64,000 nucleotides of DNA from Nectonema munidae (GCA_030549495.1 JAUIRK010000708.1:186001-250000); one strand, 5' to 3'. Counted from the stretch's first letter, positions 12,584-24,645 are shown. Numbers and translations are program-made. The notes: a model not told the origin generated them from the letters alone.

Positions 12584-13656
12584 CCATTACCCAATATCTG
12601 GTTATTGTATAAATCAAATAATATACTGGAAGTGTCTTATAGATAAAGGAGAGTTGATATCTGCAAATTATAGGTACTTCTTGCTGTAGTAGTTTCCACC
12701 ATCAATACAGCTAAAGTTTCGTAAACATAAATATTTCAAATTACATTAGTAGTATCTAAAGTAGCTAAATTTTCCTATACTTATACAAAATATTTTCAAT
12801 ATCAAATCTTTGTTGTTTGGTGTCCTCTTTTTAAGCGCCTCCAAATATCATATGTGCTTTAAAATATTCCATTCATAATTTTGATTTTTCTTTAAAAATC
12901 GAAAGCTAGCTCACTGAGAAGGAACTTTATTGAAATAAAAGATAAAGTAATAAAATAATAGAGACATAATATAGTTTGAAATGAATCTATATAATATATA
13001 CGAATTCTAACCTTAAAACCTGAATTTCACTGAAAAATGCATCATATATCACTTTTGAAATTATATCCTCATTTTCCTCTACTTCTAAAAGAGCATGTTC
13101 TTTTAAAACTTTTGTTTAAAGTTATTACAAAAGCACATAATTTTTATGAAGTTAATATTCGCATTTTCTCTCAAATAAAAAAACAGGCAAAAAAATAAGC
13201 ATTCAGTGAATAGGAAAAAGCCAGATGTGACCGTCTTGACAAATAAACATGTTTCAAATTGTGATAAAAAAACTAAATAATGGATGCAAACATAAATAAT
13301 GGTAGAACTTCAAAAATGCTTTAAAATGGATGAGGACAAAGCAAAAACACTATTTTTAAAGGTAAGCGATCAATCTATATTAGTTGATATTGTCGCATTT
13401 AGCTTCGTTTTTGTAGAGTATATTTATAACTCACTCATATGTTATGTATCTGTTCGAATTTTTAAACAATTGATTGCAAAATCAGAATATGTGTGTAGTT
13501 GTTTGTTTTTGACAGGCATGAACGTGCTTTATAATCCTCCTTAGATACTTCAAGGCTTTTTTTAAAGATAAACTATTTTGAGTTTTTCTAACATACAGTT
13601 TAACTTATCACTTCAGTTTGAAATGTCTTCGCTTTAAAAAGACGCAACAATTCTTA
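12584..13656. other. AT-rich region without a recognisable gene
   Basis: About 1 kb. Short open frames (for example 13299-13544) show no family resemblance. Confidence 0.45.
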
Positions 13657-14255
13657 TACAGTTGACTCTACCTTATACAGTTGGAGGGGGCGTGAGTAAG
13701 GTTGGTTGGATACTTGGGTTTCGATAACTCAAGGTCTTGGGTTCGATCCCGCATCAAGCCTACTTTCCTCATAGTTCGACACAAGCCTAATATAATCCGG
13801 GATCAATAATTCGGACCTTCGTTAATCCGGCACTTTGATTATTCCAGAAATCTTTAATTTAGTAAAATTATTGAATGATTGATTCAATTAACAACTGAGC
13901 TTCTCGAAGATTCATAAATGAAGAAGAACTAATGGGTCTTTATATCTTGCAAGGAAAGCTAATTAGAAAAAGATCAAAGCATCTAAAAAAAAGTTTAAAA
14001 TGAAAGTTCAAAAATTGTCGACAACCAGTAGGTAGAATCAGTACATCACAAATTTAACTTACTGATCAATTTTTTGTAGTACTTTTACTAAACAGACATC
14101 TGACTGAATATTTGTTCGAGTCAAGTTTATAGTGAGAGAAATCGAGTAAACAAAGGGTGGTATTTTTATTAAAATAGGAATAACTAATCCTGAAAAGTCA
14201 CTATTTCGGAGAGGCCGAATCCCAAGCTTTCCGAACTTGTGATCGTCGACTATAA
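13657..14255. mobile_element. Tigger/pogo-like MITE, probably split by a SINE
   Basis: CAGTTGACTCTA at 13661 resembles the terminal CAGTTGAC of Tigger-type elements. Its expected continuation (ATAATCCGGGATCAATAATTCGGACC) appears only at about 13796, after the SINE. A possible inverted partner, with TTTCGGAGAGGCCGAAT and TTCCGAACTTGTGATCGTCGACTA, lies at 14203-14252. Ends are approximate and the TIRs are diverged. Confidence 0.35.
13684..13787 (+). repeat. tRNA-derived SINE, copy 2
   Basis: It begins GGGGGCGTGAGTAAGG, carries AACTCAAGGTCTTGGGTTCGATCCC (written here as AACTCAAGGTCTTGG plus GTTCGATCCC) and ends near CATAGTTCGACACAAG. It interrupts the Tigger-like repeat. CCTTATA before it and CCTAATA after it could be a decayed target duplication. 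Confidence 0.65.
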
Positions 14256-14367
14256 ATGAAGCTCTTTACACATGCAGATAAAAATAAACATCCATTACTC
14301 ATTCATTCATTTTTATTTTGATTGAAGCAAAAAACTTTTAATAGCCGCTCCTCTGACTTTTTTCCAG

Positions 14368-14498
14368 GCTCTACCTCTTCTTCTTACAATGTTTATAGTT
14401 TCCAGCTAGCGAATGGCGCCATATGTTGTAGTGAGAGGGAAAAGGGACAGAGAAGAGTCAACACAGTGGAGAGAGGCAGGGTTTGGAAGCCTACGCGG
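14368..14498 (+). other. Possible orphan exon, unrecognised
   Basis: The stretch follows TTTTTTCCAG and ends before GTAAAA. Only one of its three forward frames is open, giving a Ser- and Arg-rich peptide (SSSYNVYSFQLANGAICC and so on). GC is higher than in the flanks. There is no family match I can name and no partner exon, so it could be chance. Confidence 0.2.
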
Positions 14499-14546
14499 GT
14501 AAAAAATTTGATTACCTTGATTTACAAAAATTTTTCTATTTATTAA

Positions 14547-16572
14547 AATGGACAAAAATTAAAATGTCGGAAAATAAAATAAACTTTTTAGTTTATAACT
14601 AAACATTTTGTTAGAAAATAAATAGGCATTCTAAGCGAATCATGGCTTTTCTAGTGAATTGCTTTTAGCAATAAATCACACCCTATTTATTTATATAATG
14701 TTAATTTGTTTTAAAAAGAGTTCTATTTTGTTTGACATTTTATCAAAAAAAAAAGAAGGCAATATGCTTTTAAATTTTTTTTGCAAATATTAAATTATTA
14801 TCAAATATTTCATTTCATTTTTTTTGCCATTAAAAGAACTTTAATAAAAAAGTTACCAAATAAGAGCGGAGTTTAATTAGTGCAAACTAAAATGGAGTTT
14901 TATACGCACCCTGAATTATCCTCTCTTATAAGTTTACGAGTGCTATTGTTGAAAATCGGTGTAATCACGTTGAAAGCAAAGGAAAGGATTAGGGAATGCT
15001 CTTCTCATTCTTACTACCTTCAACTGCTTCCTAAGAGATGACGAATTTCAGAGTCACATTAGCAAGGCGTGTGTGTAAGGCATATTCGTACACAAATATA
15101 CGTATAGATAGGCGCATCAATTCTTATATCCAGACACACATACTCACTTACAACTGTATCATTAAAGTTGTATTGATTGCGCTGCACTAGTAACACTACT
15201 CTAATCATTTCTCCAAGATCAGAAGGCACACACTTCTTTTCGTCTTTCTTGTGCTTTCTTTGTGGAAGCAGTTTGTTTATTGGAACAGATATAGGTAAGT
15301 TGTTGCGCTTTTTTCGTGACTGTTAAATTCAAAATTGTGGGCACGGGAAAAAGCTTTGCGAATGTAGGACTAAATTTGATAGCTTCGCGATCTGAGATTG
15401 AAAATATGCAATTCCGGGTCGAGAATGCTGGCCTAAAATTATTTAAATTTTTTAGGTCCTCTCTCAGAATCAATTGATTGAGAAGTCTTTGTGTACCGAG
15501 TTTTTCTGCCGAAATTTTTTGTGGACCACTTAATTCAGTACGTCTTAACCTGTAGGTCGTGACCCTCTGAGGGGTTGTTTGAAGTTTTTTGGGCAGTTAT
15601 GAATGATTTTAAAACTATTCAAAAAATGCTTGTGACTGCTCACAAATGTGAAACACCGTGCGTGAAATGTAGCAGTAAAACCGAGTTAGGATCTGTGCAA
15701 TCAATCACCTTAGCTGGTATTCATTTGAAGTCGTCGGTCTTATAGCAGACATGATTCCATCTCTGTCATGTTTCATGTCTATTCGTAGGGTGTCGTTTGT
15801 ATTGATAGGTATAGTTTATTTTTTGTATCTCTATCAGCAAGAAGTGATTTTTGTGGAAGTTCGGGTGCTTATATTCTCAGATGTTTTTTGATTAGAAGTA
15901 TTTATGTTCTTATTTTGTGAATGTTGCGCAGTCAGCCTTTTTGTGGCCTAAAAATATGTACTTTACGGTCATCGCCATTTTTTTTAAAGTATCTAATATT
16001 TTCGTATAAAAGTAGTAGATAATAAATTTTATTTAACTCGCCTTCAAATGGTACGATTTGTGCAAGCGAATATTTAGAAGTATCATTTATGTGTGTTTGA
16101 ACGCGTTACCCCTAAAGTCGATATAGAAGGCCGAACATATGTGCCGAATGCTGACAAAACAGATCATGGGCGAAAATATCCAACTCAGATTCTTAGCGGA
16201 TTCATTTTAAAAAAAGATGAGGAAGAGAGGTGTTTGAGTATACAGCGTTGGCCAAGAGGTGGTCTCGGACTACTTGTGGGGAGCAGAAATATTTTAATGG
16301 TCTGTAGTATTCTTATGAAATTTTTATGCTTTTGGCAACCCATTTCTTTCCAAATTAAAAAATAACTCAACTGAATTATAAAAAAAAAATCCCAAATTAA
16401 GTTATAAAAATGATTTTAAAAAAAATCACCAATTTTATTCATTTCAACTCTACGAATCAACTGAGGTAAGTTAAAAGGACTTTTTCTTTTTTTTGTGTGA
16501 GAGTTGTGAGCGAGGGATAATTGTTCGCTCACTTTGCAGATTAAAAGAACTACCGATTTGTTTTCTTTATAG
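14547..16572. other. Region without a recognisable gene
   Basis: About 2 kb. A GGTCGTGACCCTCTGAGGGG stretch at about 15554-15573 resembles hAT terminal sequence like that at the window's right border. Open frames at 15219-15473 (-) and 16093-16365 (+) show no family motif. Confidence 0.4.
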
Positions 16573-16816
16573 TTATTTCCCCTTGAACACAAAACTAAAT
16601 GGAAAAGTGTATTGGGATATGTACATATTGTATTGCAAGCATGACGGAACTCTTTCAGGAGTTGTTTCGTGAGTGAAAAATTTTGGTTATACTGACATTC
16701 AGTCTACCTACTGCATTTTATATTGTGTTTTTAGCTTGTGGCACCTTCTTCTTCACGCTGCGGAAAGATGGCTTTCTAGGGACAAAACACCAGATTGCTT
16801 GTTTATCCTGTGTTAA
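16573..16816 (+). CDS. Possible 3'-terminal exon pair of an unknown gene
   Basis: A first block (16573-16668) follows TTTCTTTATAG and ends at a strong GTGAGT donor. A 66-bp intron with a TTTTTAG acceptor leads to a second block at 16735. The phases agree, and the joined frame stays open to TAA at 16814-16816, giving KLNGKVYWDMYILYCKHDG in the first block and LWHLLLHAAERWLSRD in the second. A second acceptor (16699-16701 region) would also keep a frame open. I do not recognise the protein; the first block has a faint FLYWCH look (GKVYW). It could be real, a pseudogene or chance. Confidence 0.25.
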
Positions 16817-16889
16817 TATATGAATCAGAACCAAAACAATCGAATTATTCAGAAACTCTGATTGGCTTAACAGTAGTATCAACACCAAG

Positions 16890-17503
16890 TCGATTTTATT
16901 TAAAATTTTGAAAATATTTTTAGAGACCGTCGTTTTTAGATGTAAACCAGCAAATTTGATTGTAGCTTTTAGATATTTTCAAACGCTAAATAAGAAAATT
17001 GAGTTCACAAATGGAGCCAGCATCTTGAGTTTGCTATAAACCAAATCTTTTATTTAAATTTCAAAAAGATTTCTGTAAACATTTGAAGAAGTAAACCACA
17101 CATTTTGTTGACATTTGCAAATGTTTTAAACCTCTAAATGCGAAAAGTGAGTTCAGGAATGAAACTAGCACGGTTGATTTGGTGTAAAAACATAAATTTC
17201 ATGTAAAATTAGAGAGAATTTTTTTCGAGATAGTTTTCAGGCGTAAACCGGAAATTTTATTGTCAGATATTTTCAAATCTATGTAAAATCTATTTAAAAA
17301 GATATATTTCATTGTAAAATTCGAATGAATGTATTTGGAGACAATTTTTAAAAGTAAACCGCAAATTTGATTAACACTTATAGGTATTTTCAAATCCTAA
17401 ATGTAAAAAATGAGTCCAGAAATGAAAACAGCATGACCGATTTAGTATAAAAACATATATTTTATGTAAAATTTGAAGGAATATTTTATTAGAAACATTT
17501 TTC
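16890..17503. repeat. Diverged tandem array of about 150-bp units
   Basis: GTAAACC followed by an AATTT-type block starts units at 16942, 17091, 17243 and 17354. Each unit continues with ATTTTCAAA.C.AAAT, GAGT.CA..AATG and a TTTATGTAAAATT-like tail. Periods are 149, 152 and 111 bp, the third unit having an internal deletion. Units are only moderately similar, so the array is old. It abuts the dispersed repeat at 17513. Confidence 0.65.
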
Positions 17504-17512
17504 ATCAATCAA

Positions 17513-17766
17513 AATTTTGATTGACATTTTCTAAAAAGTAGCCATGATTATTGAAAAAAATTAAATATACAAAGTGTTATGCGTTCCAAACTGTACATAA
17601 TTATAAATTTTTAGGGTATTATATAATATGGATCCTAAGTTATAAGGTTAAGCACAGATAATGCTAAAATTTTACTGAAAAATTTATTTTTTGATTTTGA
17701 TTGACAGTTTTTGACATGAAAGTCTCATTTAACTACCATAAAAATGGTGACAAAAGATGAAGCTAA
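17513..17766. repeat. Dispersed repeat with CAATCAAAATTTTGATTG palindrome, copy 2
   Basis: Same orientation as the copy at 4817. The two share the opening palindrome block, GTGTTATG.GTTCCAA, the GATTTTGATTGACAGTTTT stretch and the closing ACTACC.TAAAAA.GGT part. The centres are diverged. Confidence 0.65.
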
Positions 17767-20363
17767 CAATTTTAGGAAAAGTCACAAATTTGAATGGTTA
17801 CTTTTTATTAAATTTTTTTACAGTTATTATAAATAATTGCTCGACAAAGTTAACTTTTTAGTGGTCCATAAAGTGTGAAAGCTTGGCGACCGCTGTACAC
17901 AGACAGACAGCAAGTCAAAAATACATACAAGATTGAGAGAAAAATCTTTATTTCTGCAAGTTTTTGAAACCAAATTTTATTTGCTCTGCACACATTCTTG
18001 TTTTCTCAACGCATATGTCTTCCAAAAAGCTTACATGCAAGGTCAAGATGGGTTCACAAGTATCATTCAGAACTCTGTGATTTAAGGTGAAATATGTTGC
18101 TTTGGTAACGTTTGGAGGCATCAAATATGAAACCTAAGAAACTGAAGGTACATTATAAGTATCTTCACGGCCAACTGCTGGATAAAAGCTTTGGGCTACT
18201 TCAAGCGAAAAGTAGCTTCTCAAAGGGCCAGTCCTATGGTTTATACTCTTCATTTTCCTCATAAGAACAAGGCAGCAATGTAGACTCCATATATAATTGC
18301 TCCAAAATTTTGACAGACAATGAAACCCCATACCATTTGTGGATATCTCGCTTATTGCACTCTTAAAGCAACGAAGGTAATTCTTGGAGAACAGTAGGCA
18401 GAGCAATTAGCGTAAATTTCCTTATTGAATGATATAGTCATATATCAGATCTTGGAAATGAATAAGGATAATAGGCTGGAAGTTGTGACTGTTGTGAAGG
18501 GTAGTCCTGTTGATCAATTGTAAATGGATGAGTCCACAGAGGTTCGTTCGTATTCCCAACTCGTTGATTCTATTTCCTACCATGACAGAGAAGTTGGCTT
18601 CGTATTCTCTAAGCCGCTGGTTACAGCCACTCGTAGATAGGATATTTCTAAAATCGAATAAACCTTTCGCCATAAGCATGGCGTTATTTGGGAGCTCTTG
18701 CCAGTCTTTGTACAGATTTCCATGATAGGTTGAAAGCTTCAAAGCCTTCTTGGCGATGAAAACTTTCTCATTTGAACTTCAACAAGACAACCAGTTGTTT
18801 TGAAGGCTGTGAAGCACTTCACTTCAAACTACACGCAAACCTACTTCAAGAGATTTTAAAGTGCTTTGTCGAGAAATAAATCCTGACTTCTCTGTTCTTC
18901 TGTTCCACACAGAGTTACGTTGGCTCTAAGGTTGAGTACTTGTTAGTTTTCTTCTCTGAACTAAATTCCTTGATCACTTCATACCATGGAAATCTTGAAA
19001 TTATGCAAACAGTTAGCGGTCACAAAGTTCAGGATTGTGACACTACTTCCTTTCATCAGATAACAAATATCCTTGGTTTTCTGTCTGAAGCTGAATCCAA
19101 TTTTCGTAAAAAGATCTCATATCGTGGCATTGAATGACACCATCGGAAGTTATTTCGCTGGGTAGAATGACTGTTGAACTGACATATTGAGTTAAAGATC
19201 GTTTTCAGTGAAGGAGAATTCCATCGATGATACTGATGTTGGTGCTAAAGTAGAATCTTTAAATATGTGAAGATACTCAGCTGAAGGTTGATTGTTCAAC
19301 CTTCCAACATTTTTTGCAAAACTAAAGGAGAACTACCTCTTCTTTAAACACGTGCACTGACTCGGCTGATCGACTTCTCTTTGGCTTCACGGTGAGGAGC
19401 TGGAATCTCCACAAAGATGTCTCTAAAACAACGGCACGTATTAAGCTTATAAATTGACGCAGGCCTGAAGCGCGATCTCGTGAGCACTCGTTCTCGCTTT
19501 GATGTACATATGCGGGCAAAACAATATCAAGCCCCACATTCTGTGAAAAGTACATTTTGTATGATTTTAAATTATTGCATGCATTTTGTATTTGTTTAGC
19601 ACTTGTATAGCTTTCTTAGTATACCTTTTCTTCATGGACCACCAAAATATCATTATATATTTATTATAATATATAAATTATAATATTTTTTTTTATTATG
19701 TTGAGAAAACCTGAAATGAAAATCAAAGTAACAATTAACTAACAAATTTATTAAATGACCAACAATGTTTAAAAGAATGTAAATCTAGGTCCGTCTTCCT
19801 AAGTTGAATAATATTACGTGCTTATTCTATACTAAATATGATCAAAATTTTTTAATGAATATAAGTTTAAGGAACATTTTATTTGATTTATTCAAGCACC
19901 ATTTAAATTTAATTTCAAAGTAATTTATTAATTTTAAAAAATTTATAACTTGACAACCACTTCTTTAAAAAAAAGGATTAATTAACAAAAAAATCTAAGT
20001 AAGTAATAAACTAACTATTTGGACAAAAATCTAATCACACCTACCTGCTTACCACCATAAGTATTTTTTTAAATTTGAATGAAGTTTAGGTAAAATAAAC
20101 AAACAGAGTAAAGTTTTAAACAAATTTATTTAAATATAACGAATTTTCGACTTCACGAGTCTTTATCAAGTTGAAGTATTAAAAATGTAGAAGATGTAAT
20201 TAGTGTGGGTGAAATGGATGAAAATGGTTTGTTGAATTTTATTTGAATAGAAAAATAAACGCAATCCATATTCAACTTTATTAATAGACTTGTTTAACTT
20301 CACAGGATTCATACTCAGAAGCGCTTCCTGCAATTCAGCAACTGCGAACAAGCAGACGTAGAA
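17767..20363. other. Region with unrecognised broken open frames
   Basis: Between about 18060 and 19560 the sequence is less AT-rich than its surroundings, and the minus strand holds consecutive open pieces (19555-19322, 18742-18422, 18406-18134). Their broken, adjoining arrangement looks like a decayed coding element, but I recognise no family motif. 19560-20330 is AT-rich with nothing identifiable. Confidence 0.35.
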
Positions 20364-21251
20364 ATGATTCCGCTATTCGAAAATTGGCTCCTGGTAACCA
20401 TAAGCATTCTTTTGTTTTTCAACTTGTTCATGCTGCTCTGCTTCATCCTTTCCCCGCACGTGCGTAATCCCTTTTCCTTCATCATCAGTTCGTTTGCGGC
20501 GGTTGACATCTTCCTCTGTGTCTGCATCATTCGCAAATACTACGATGAGTACTCATTTTCGGGGAAGAACGAAGCGCTACAGCGCGTAAACTGCATCTTC
20601 TGCTACTATTGCGTCCAAAACTCCATCAACTTCATCCAAGTCTGCCTCCTCTTCATCTGCAGCACGAGTTGTCTGCTCATTTTCAAGCAACATCTGGCGC
20701 GCACCATCTACACGTGGCGCATCACGATCCCCTTCGTGTGCTGCGCATTCTGCCTCTCCTCGTTCATTTGGTGGTTACCCGCTATGCTGAATGTCAAGTT
20801 CTTGGACAAGGTGCGCTTCAAGTGCATCAACCCGTATTCGACTAAAGTGAACGCGATGTATCGTCTGCTTACCACCTACATCTTTCCCTCAATCTGTTTT
20901 TTCTTCTTCAATGTCGTGTCGGTTGCCAAAGTCTTTCTCATCTTGCACAAAGTGAACGTGAATAGAGGGGTTAAGAAGCATGTTCTGCACTACCTCAAAA
21001 TACAAATATTCCTCACCATTGTCTCCTTTCTCTCCTCCATTTCGTATGTGATCTATTACGCGCAATTGTTCTACCGACTGGAGAACATTGAGCATGACTA
21101 TCAAAGATCTACCCTGATCTATTACATCTTTCGTGTCATCATCCTCATCTTCTTCTTTTTTCAGCATCGCGGATACGCTCACATTCACGACAAATTCATC
21201 AACCTCATTCGGCGCAAGAATTGCAGAAAAATTGAAACTGTGCATCTTTGA
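20364..21251 (+). CDS. Divergent seven-helix receptor (class A GPCR-like), intronless
   Basis: The 295-residue frame has seven hydrophobic segments at about 8-30, 37-57, 76-107, 120-141, 167-194, 207-233 and 248-267. Rhodopsin-family traces are an Asn in TM1 (N20), SFAAVD in TM2 (D48 matching the LAxxD Asp), W136/W137 and P139 in TM4, P175 in TM5, and Cys near the TM3 start (C77) with C154 in the second outer loop as a possible disulfide pair. The DRY, CWxP and NPxxY motifs are not visible, so it is very divergent; the last helix runs into a short basic tail. The frame is much richer in GC than its flanks, which supports selection. A plausible acceptor (CAATTCAG, 20331-20338) suggests a 5' untranslated exon. 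Ligand and subfamily cannot be told. It could be another seven-helix family. Confidence 0.65.
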   Translation: MIPLFENWLLVTISILLFFNLFMLLCFILSPHVRNPFSFIISSFAAVDIFLCVCIIRKYYDEYSFSGKNEALQRVNCIFCYYCVQNSINFIQVCLLFICSTSCLLIFKQHLARTIYTWRITIPFVCCAFCLSSFIWWLPAMLNVKFLDKVRFKCINPYSTKVNAMYRLLTTYIFPSICFFFFNVVSVAKVFLILHKVNVNRGVKKHVLHYLKIQIFLTIVSFLSSISYVIYYAQLFYRLENIEHDYQRSTLIYYIFRVIILIFFFFQHRGYAHIHDKFINLIRRKNCRKIETVHL

Positions 21252-21490
21252 AGGCTCTCCTCAAAATTTCAAAGTATAATCGAAATTCCTTGCAATTTCC
21301 TCTAAACTCTTTCAATTTTCGCCAATTTCTCCAAACCCTCGTATACTCATGAATGCAGACATGTATTGTAAATGAACAGTTTGTTTCAATTTTATGCAAC
21401 TTTTAGTTCATTTTTTTCGTTAACCAAAATTATCAAAGTTTACTTTCTATATGTTATTTCATATCGTCCCCTTTGTATCACTTTTCTTCA

Positions 21491-21496
21491 AATAAA
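21491..21496 (+). promoter_or_regulatory. Polyadenylation signal of the receptor gene
   Basis: AATAAA, 240 bases after the receptor stop codon; the first clear signal downstream. Confidence 0.5.
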
Positions 21497-21499
21497 ACA

Positions 21500-22105
21500 G
21501 CTATAAATTAGTATCATGTTGAAATCTTTGCTTACAAGAAATTTTACAATGCCAAAACGTTGACATTTGTGGATCAAGTTCTATGAAATTTCATTATTTC
21601 ATCATTCGATAGCAAACGACTGAAAATATATTTAATTTTTTTTCAACACAATTTAATTATAACTTATTTAAAAAAAAAACAACATAAAAATCATCGTCGG
21701 TAAATTCGTCTACAAATAATTTTTCCCATTTATAATTTAAAATTTGTAAAACTTACATAACCAAGGCGAGGGAAAATTTATCTAAAAATTACAAAAAATT
21801 GACTTTTTTGGCTTAAAAAGTTAGATTTAATTTCTTTAAAAAGTAGATCCTCTTGAATAAAGCTTTTATCCTCATATCAAAGAAAAGTTATCTCTAAACG
21901 TATACTTGTTTTAATTTTGTTAAAGCCGCTAATTGAAAATTTAGTACTTTGCGAGTTAACAATTAAAAATCTAAGCCAATCTATAAAGCCAATCTCTTTT
22001 TATTCAATGCACGTTTCTGGGTAGATCAATATTTTGTATACTTCCGTTATCCCCTCTAAGATCAATATTCAATCTTCACCGACTAGTTTGACTGCTGGAA
22101 GTCAC
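21500..22105. other. AT-rich intergenic stretch
   Basis: Nothing recognisable between the receptor and the hAT relics. Confidence 0.4.
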
Positions 22106-22111
22106 ATAAAA

Positions 22112-22215
22112 AATTTATGGGAAAATGTACACCTTGAAAAATGTCTTTTCCTGTCGCTGATGTTATTAGATCTATGAGATCAAGCAGTTCTTTTGTAATG
22201 CAAAAGATTTTTTTT
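22112..22215 (-). mobile_element. Fragment of hAT transposase (DESTD-type)
   Basis: The minus strand reads FCITKELLDLI then TSATGKDIFQGV, nearly the same as the stretch at 24650-24735. This is the block after the first catalytic Asp in hAT proteins related to the GTF2IRD2/ZBED5 group. It seems to be a separate short piece beside a different hAT relic. Confidence 0.55.
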
Positions 22216-22289
22216 AAATAAGGTAATTTTATACTGGATATTAATTCATCACATTATTGTAAAAAGCGTTTATCTTCAAAATACGATGG

Positions 22290-22790
22290 TTGCGAAAAAC
22301 AAGTAACGTGAAAGAGGTTTGGATACAAAGCATCTAAAGTTTTAGCGGATGATACATTGTGCCTTACACCATCTGTTAAGAAATAAAAAAAATTTCAATG
22401 TAGAATTCTTTTTCAACATAAGCAACTAATATTAAAAGCGTTTTGAAATTATATGATAACACTTTTTTTATAAGATATGTGACAACGTAATTCAAGTTTG
22501 CCTATCAAAATTTCAACTAGTACTGTTTCCAGAAATATCTGTTTCATCAACCATCTCAGAAAATATTCTTCGTTTTGCATTAATCTTTTGATATCTTATA
22601 ACTTTTTTGAAGCAAATTAATCGATTGCAGATAGTGATTTGCCCATGTTTTCAACAAAGTTTTATTACTTGAATGATTCAAGGTATGCGATGGAATGCTA
22701 GCTTCCAGAAGTGCGTTCCCTAATCTTTTAATAAAATCATATCTATGGATTGACAAATGATTCGAGACTTTCATTTCCAGTTAATTTGCT
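22290..22790 (-). mobile_element. hAT transposase relic
   Basis: On the minus strand three blocks follow in order: an N-terminal piece ending in NLLQKSYKISKD (22774-22580), MVDETDISGNSTS near 22540 with the first catalytic Asp in the DETTD position, and LTDGVRHNVSSAKTL followed by YPNLFHVTCF (22370-22295), matching the second Asp and the start of the C-x2-H motif. The blocks lie in different frames with stops between them, so the copy is dead. No terminal repeats seen. Confidence 0.6.
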
Positions 22791-23721
22791 GGTTGTCTTT
22801 TATGTTTTTATGAGAGTTTTTGTTATTTTCAAAAAAGAAACTTCTATCTGGCATAATTTACAATACAAACTTGTTTTAGACGAATAAAAGCTAAATTCTT
22901 TGCATATTTTATCACAAACGAAGAAATTTTGGCATACTTGAATTTATATGAATTTTCAAATTAATGAAATCGATACCAAAAAAATTTATAATTTATTTTT
23001 CGAAAAGTTAATATTTTTTATTTAAAAAATGGGTAAAATAGATTTGTAAAATAAAAATTTATACACACATTTTTATGTATCAATAAAAACTAAGTTATAA
23101 ATATATCTTGAAAAATAGATATTTTGTTCATACATGACTTTTAATTTTTTTTTTTAAATTTATTTAATTTATTAAAAAACCAAGATATAATATGGCGGAA
23201 CAAACCTAATAGGTTATTGTCACACCTATATTTTCATATTTTCTTATCCCAAAAAAGGCAGACCTGCCGAAACTAGCTGAAAAGCTTTTTTTTTAATTAC
23301 CTAAATAAATTGATCTTTTGTTCCTCTATTTAATATTAAATAATGGGTGATAACACCAAAAACGCTATATTCTACAAGTTAATTTTTCGATAAAATAAAT
23401 TATAAAGTAAAAATTTTCCTTTCATATGTTATAAAGCAGGGGTGTCCAAACTTTTTTCACAGTGGACCAAATGTTGAAAAATAGGTGAATAACCGGACCA
23501 TTTACTCAAAGTAAAGTACATCTTTAATTTAATTTCATTCTCTCTCAGAAGAATTTTGGAAGTTTATTTCTGACAGTGTGGGAAAATGCATTACATTAAA
23601 TACACATAACGGTGCCTCAAAAAGTCGTAGTTTAACTGGGAATGTATTTATATGAGCGTAAAAAAAAGCGGAACAATTTGATCTTTGCTCCATAAATTCT
23701 TCTTGATCTTTGTGAGATGAT

Positions 23722-23800
23722 GTTGTTATTGTTGTTGTTAGCCCCTATATTATACTATCTCTATATGAGTATAATCTACCAGTTCAAAAGAAAGCTTTGT
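23722..23800 (+). repeat. GTT-led dispersed repeat with hairpin, copy A
   Basis: (GTT)n is followed by AGCCCCTATATTATACTATC and so on to CCAGTTCAAAAG. The same block recurs at 34178. ATTATACT (23749-23756) pairs with AGTATAAT (23768-23775) around an 11-base loop; the second copy keeps this stem with a paired change. Function unknown. Confidence 0.55.
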
Positions 23801-24230
23801 TTAAACTGAAAAAGTATTTCCATAAAAGCAAGTACTCTCAGGAAAAAGTGTAGAAGTTTGTTACACATTCGCAACAGCAGCGATAAACCAGTGTAATTTC
23901 AGCCAACCCGCAAAAATCCACTATGAGGTAGCGCCGGCTTTTTGCAGGCTTCAACATATGGCTAGTTTTGATGATCAGTGAGATAAACTAAAAATGCTAA
24001 GTCTGCCAACCATGTAGGATTACTAAGTTCGCAAAGAAAGCAATTTTTTCTTTTAAAGGTCTCGCATTCAGCCAGCGCACTTCTGAATGGTAGAGAATGT
24101 GAGCGTATTCGGCATCAATCTCAGTTAAAAAAAATTGAAATTCTCTATGGTAGAGTCCTTGTGATCTCATATTATTTACTCTTAAATAACAACTGTTGGC
24201 ACAAAACCACGACTTTCTCTTACTTTAGGG

Positions 24231-24645
24231 GAGGGGTGGCCAACGTTTGGCGCACCCCTCCAAAAGTGCGCATTCTATAATCCAAAATGGCGCTTTGATG
24301 ACTTTATGTTAAAAATTAATCAATTTTTTAATATGGAGGAAACCTAAGGCTAAGAAATGTAGTTTTTACATAATTAAGGTAAATAAAATTATTTTTTGAA
24401 ATATAAAAATGTTAATTTTTTCTTTATCGATCAAAATTTTATATCTAAAGTTGAGTTAATCGGTCAACGAACTGAGTGGACTTTAGAAAAATAAAATGGT
24501 CGACCTTTTTAAACGCTTTTTAATATAAATTATCGGATAAATTCTGACGTTAGATACTTGAAAAAGAATACAATTTTTTGGGGCATCATCATCAGAAAAC
24601 ATTATATTTGGCGCATGCCCCTTAAAAGGTTGGCCACCCTTGATT
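24231..24645. mobile_element. hAT MITE nested in the hAT relic
   Basis: The left end is GAGGGGTGGCCAAC followed by GTTTGGCGCA. The right end is TTTGGCGCATGCCCC followed by AAAAGGTTGGCCACCCTTG. These are inverted versions of each other, with about 15 bp of good match. It separates the N-terminal and C-terminal coding parts of the surrounding hAT relic. I could not find a clean 8-bp duplication. No coding capacity. Confidence 0.65.

Noticed and set aside
18134-19555. Minus-strand open pieces as a host gene
   Set aside because: Pieces are broken and without recognisable motifs; kept only as an unrecognised region.
20609-21245. Alternative frames over the receptor gene (both strands)
   Set aside because: No hydrophobic pattern or family match; explained by the GC-rich receptor frame.
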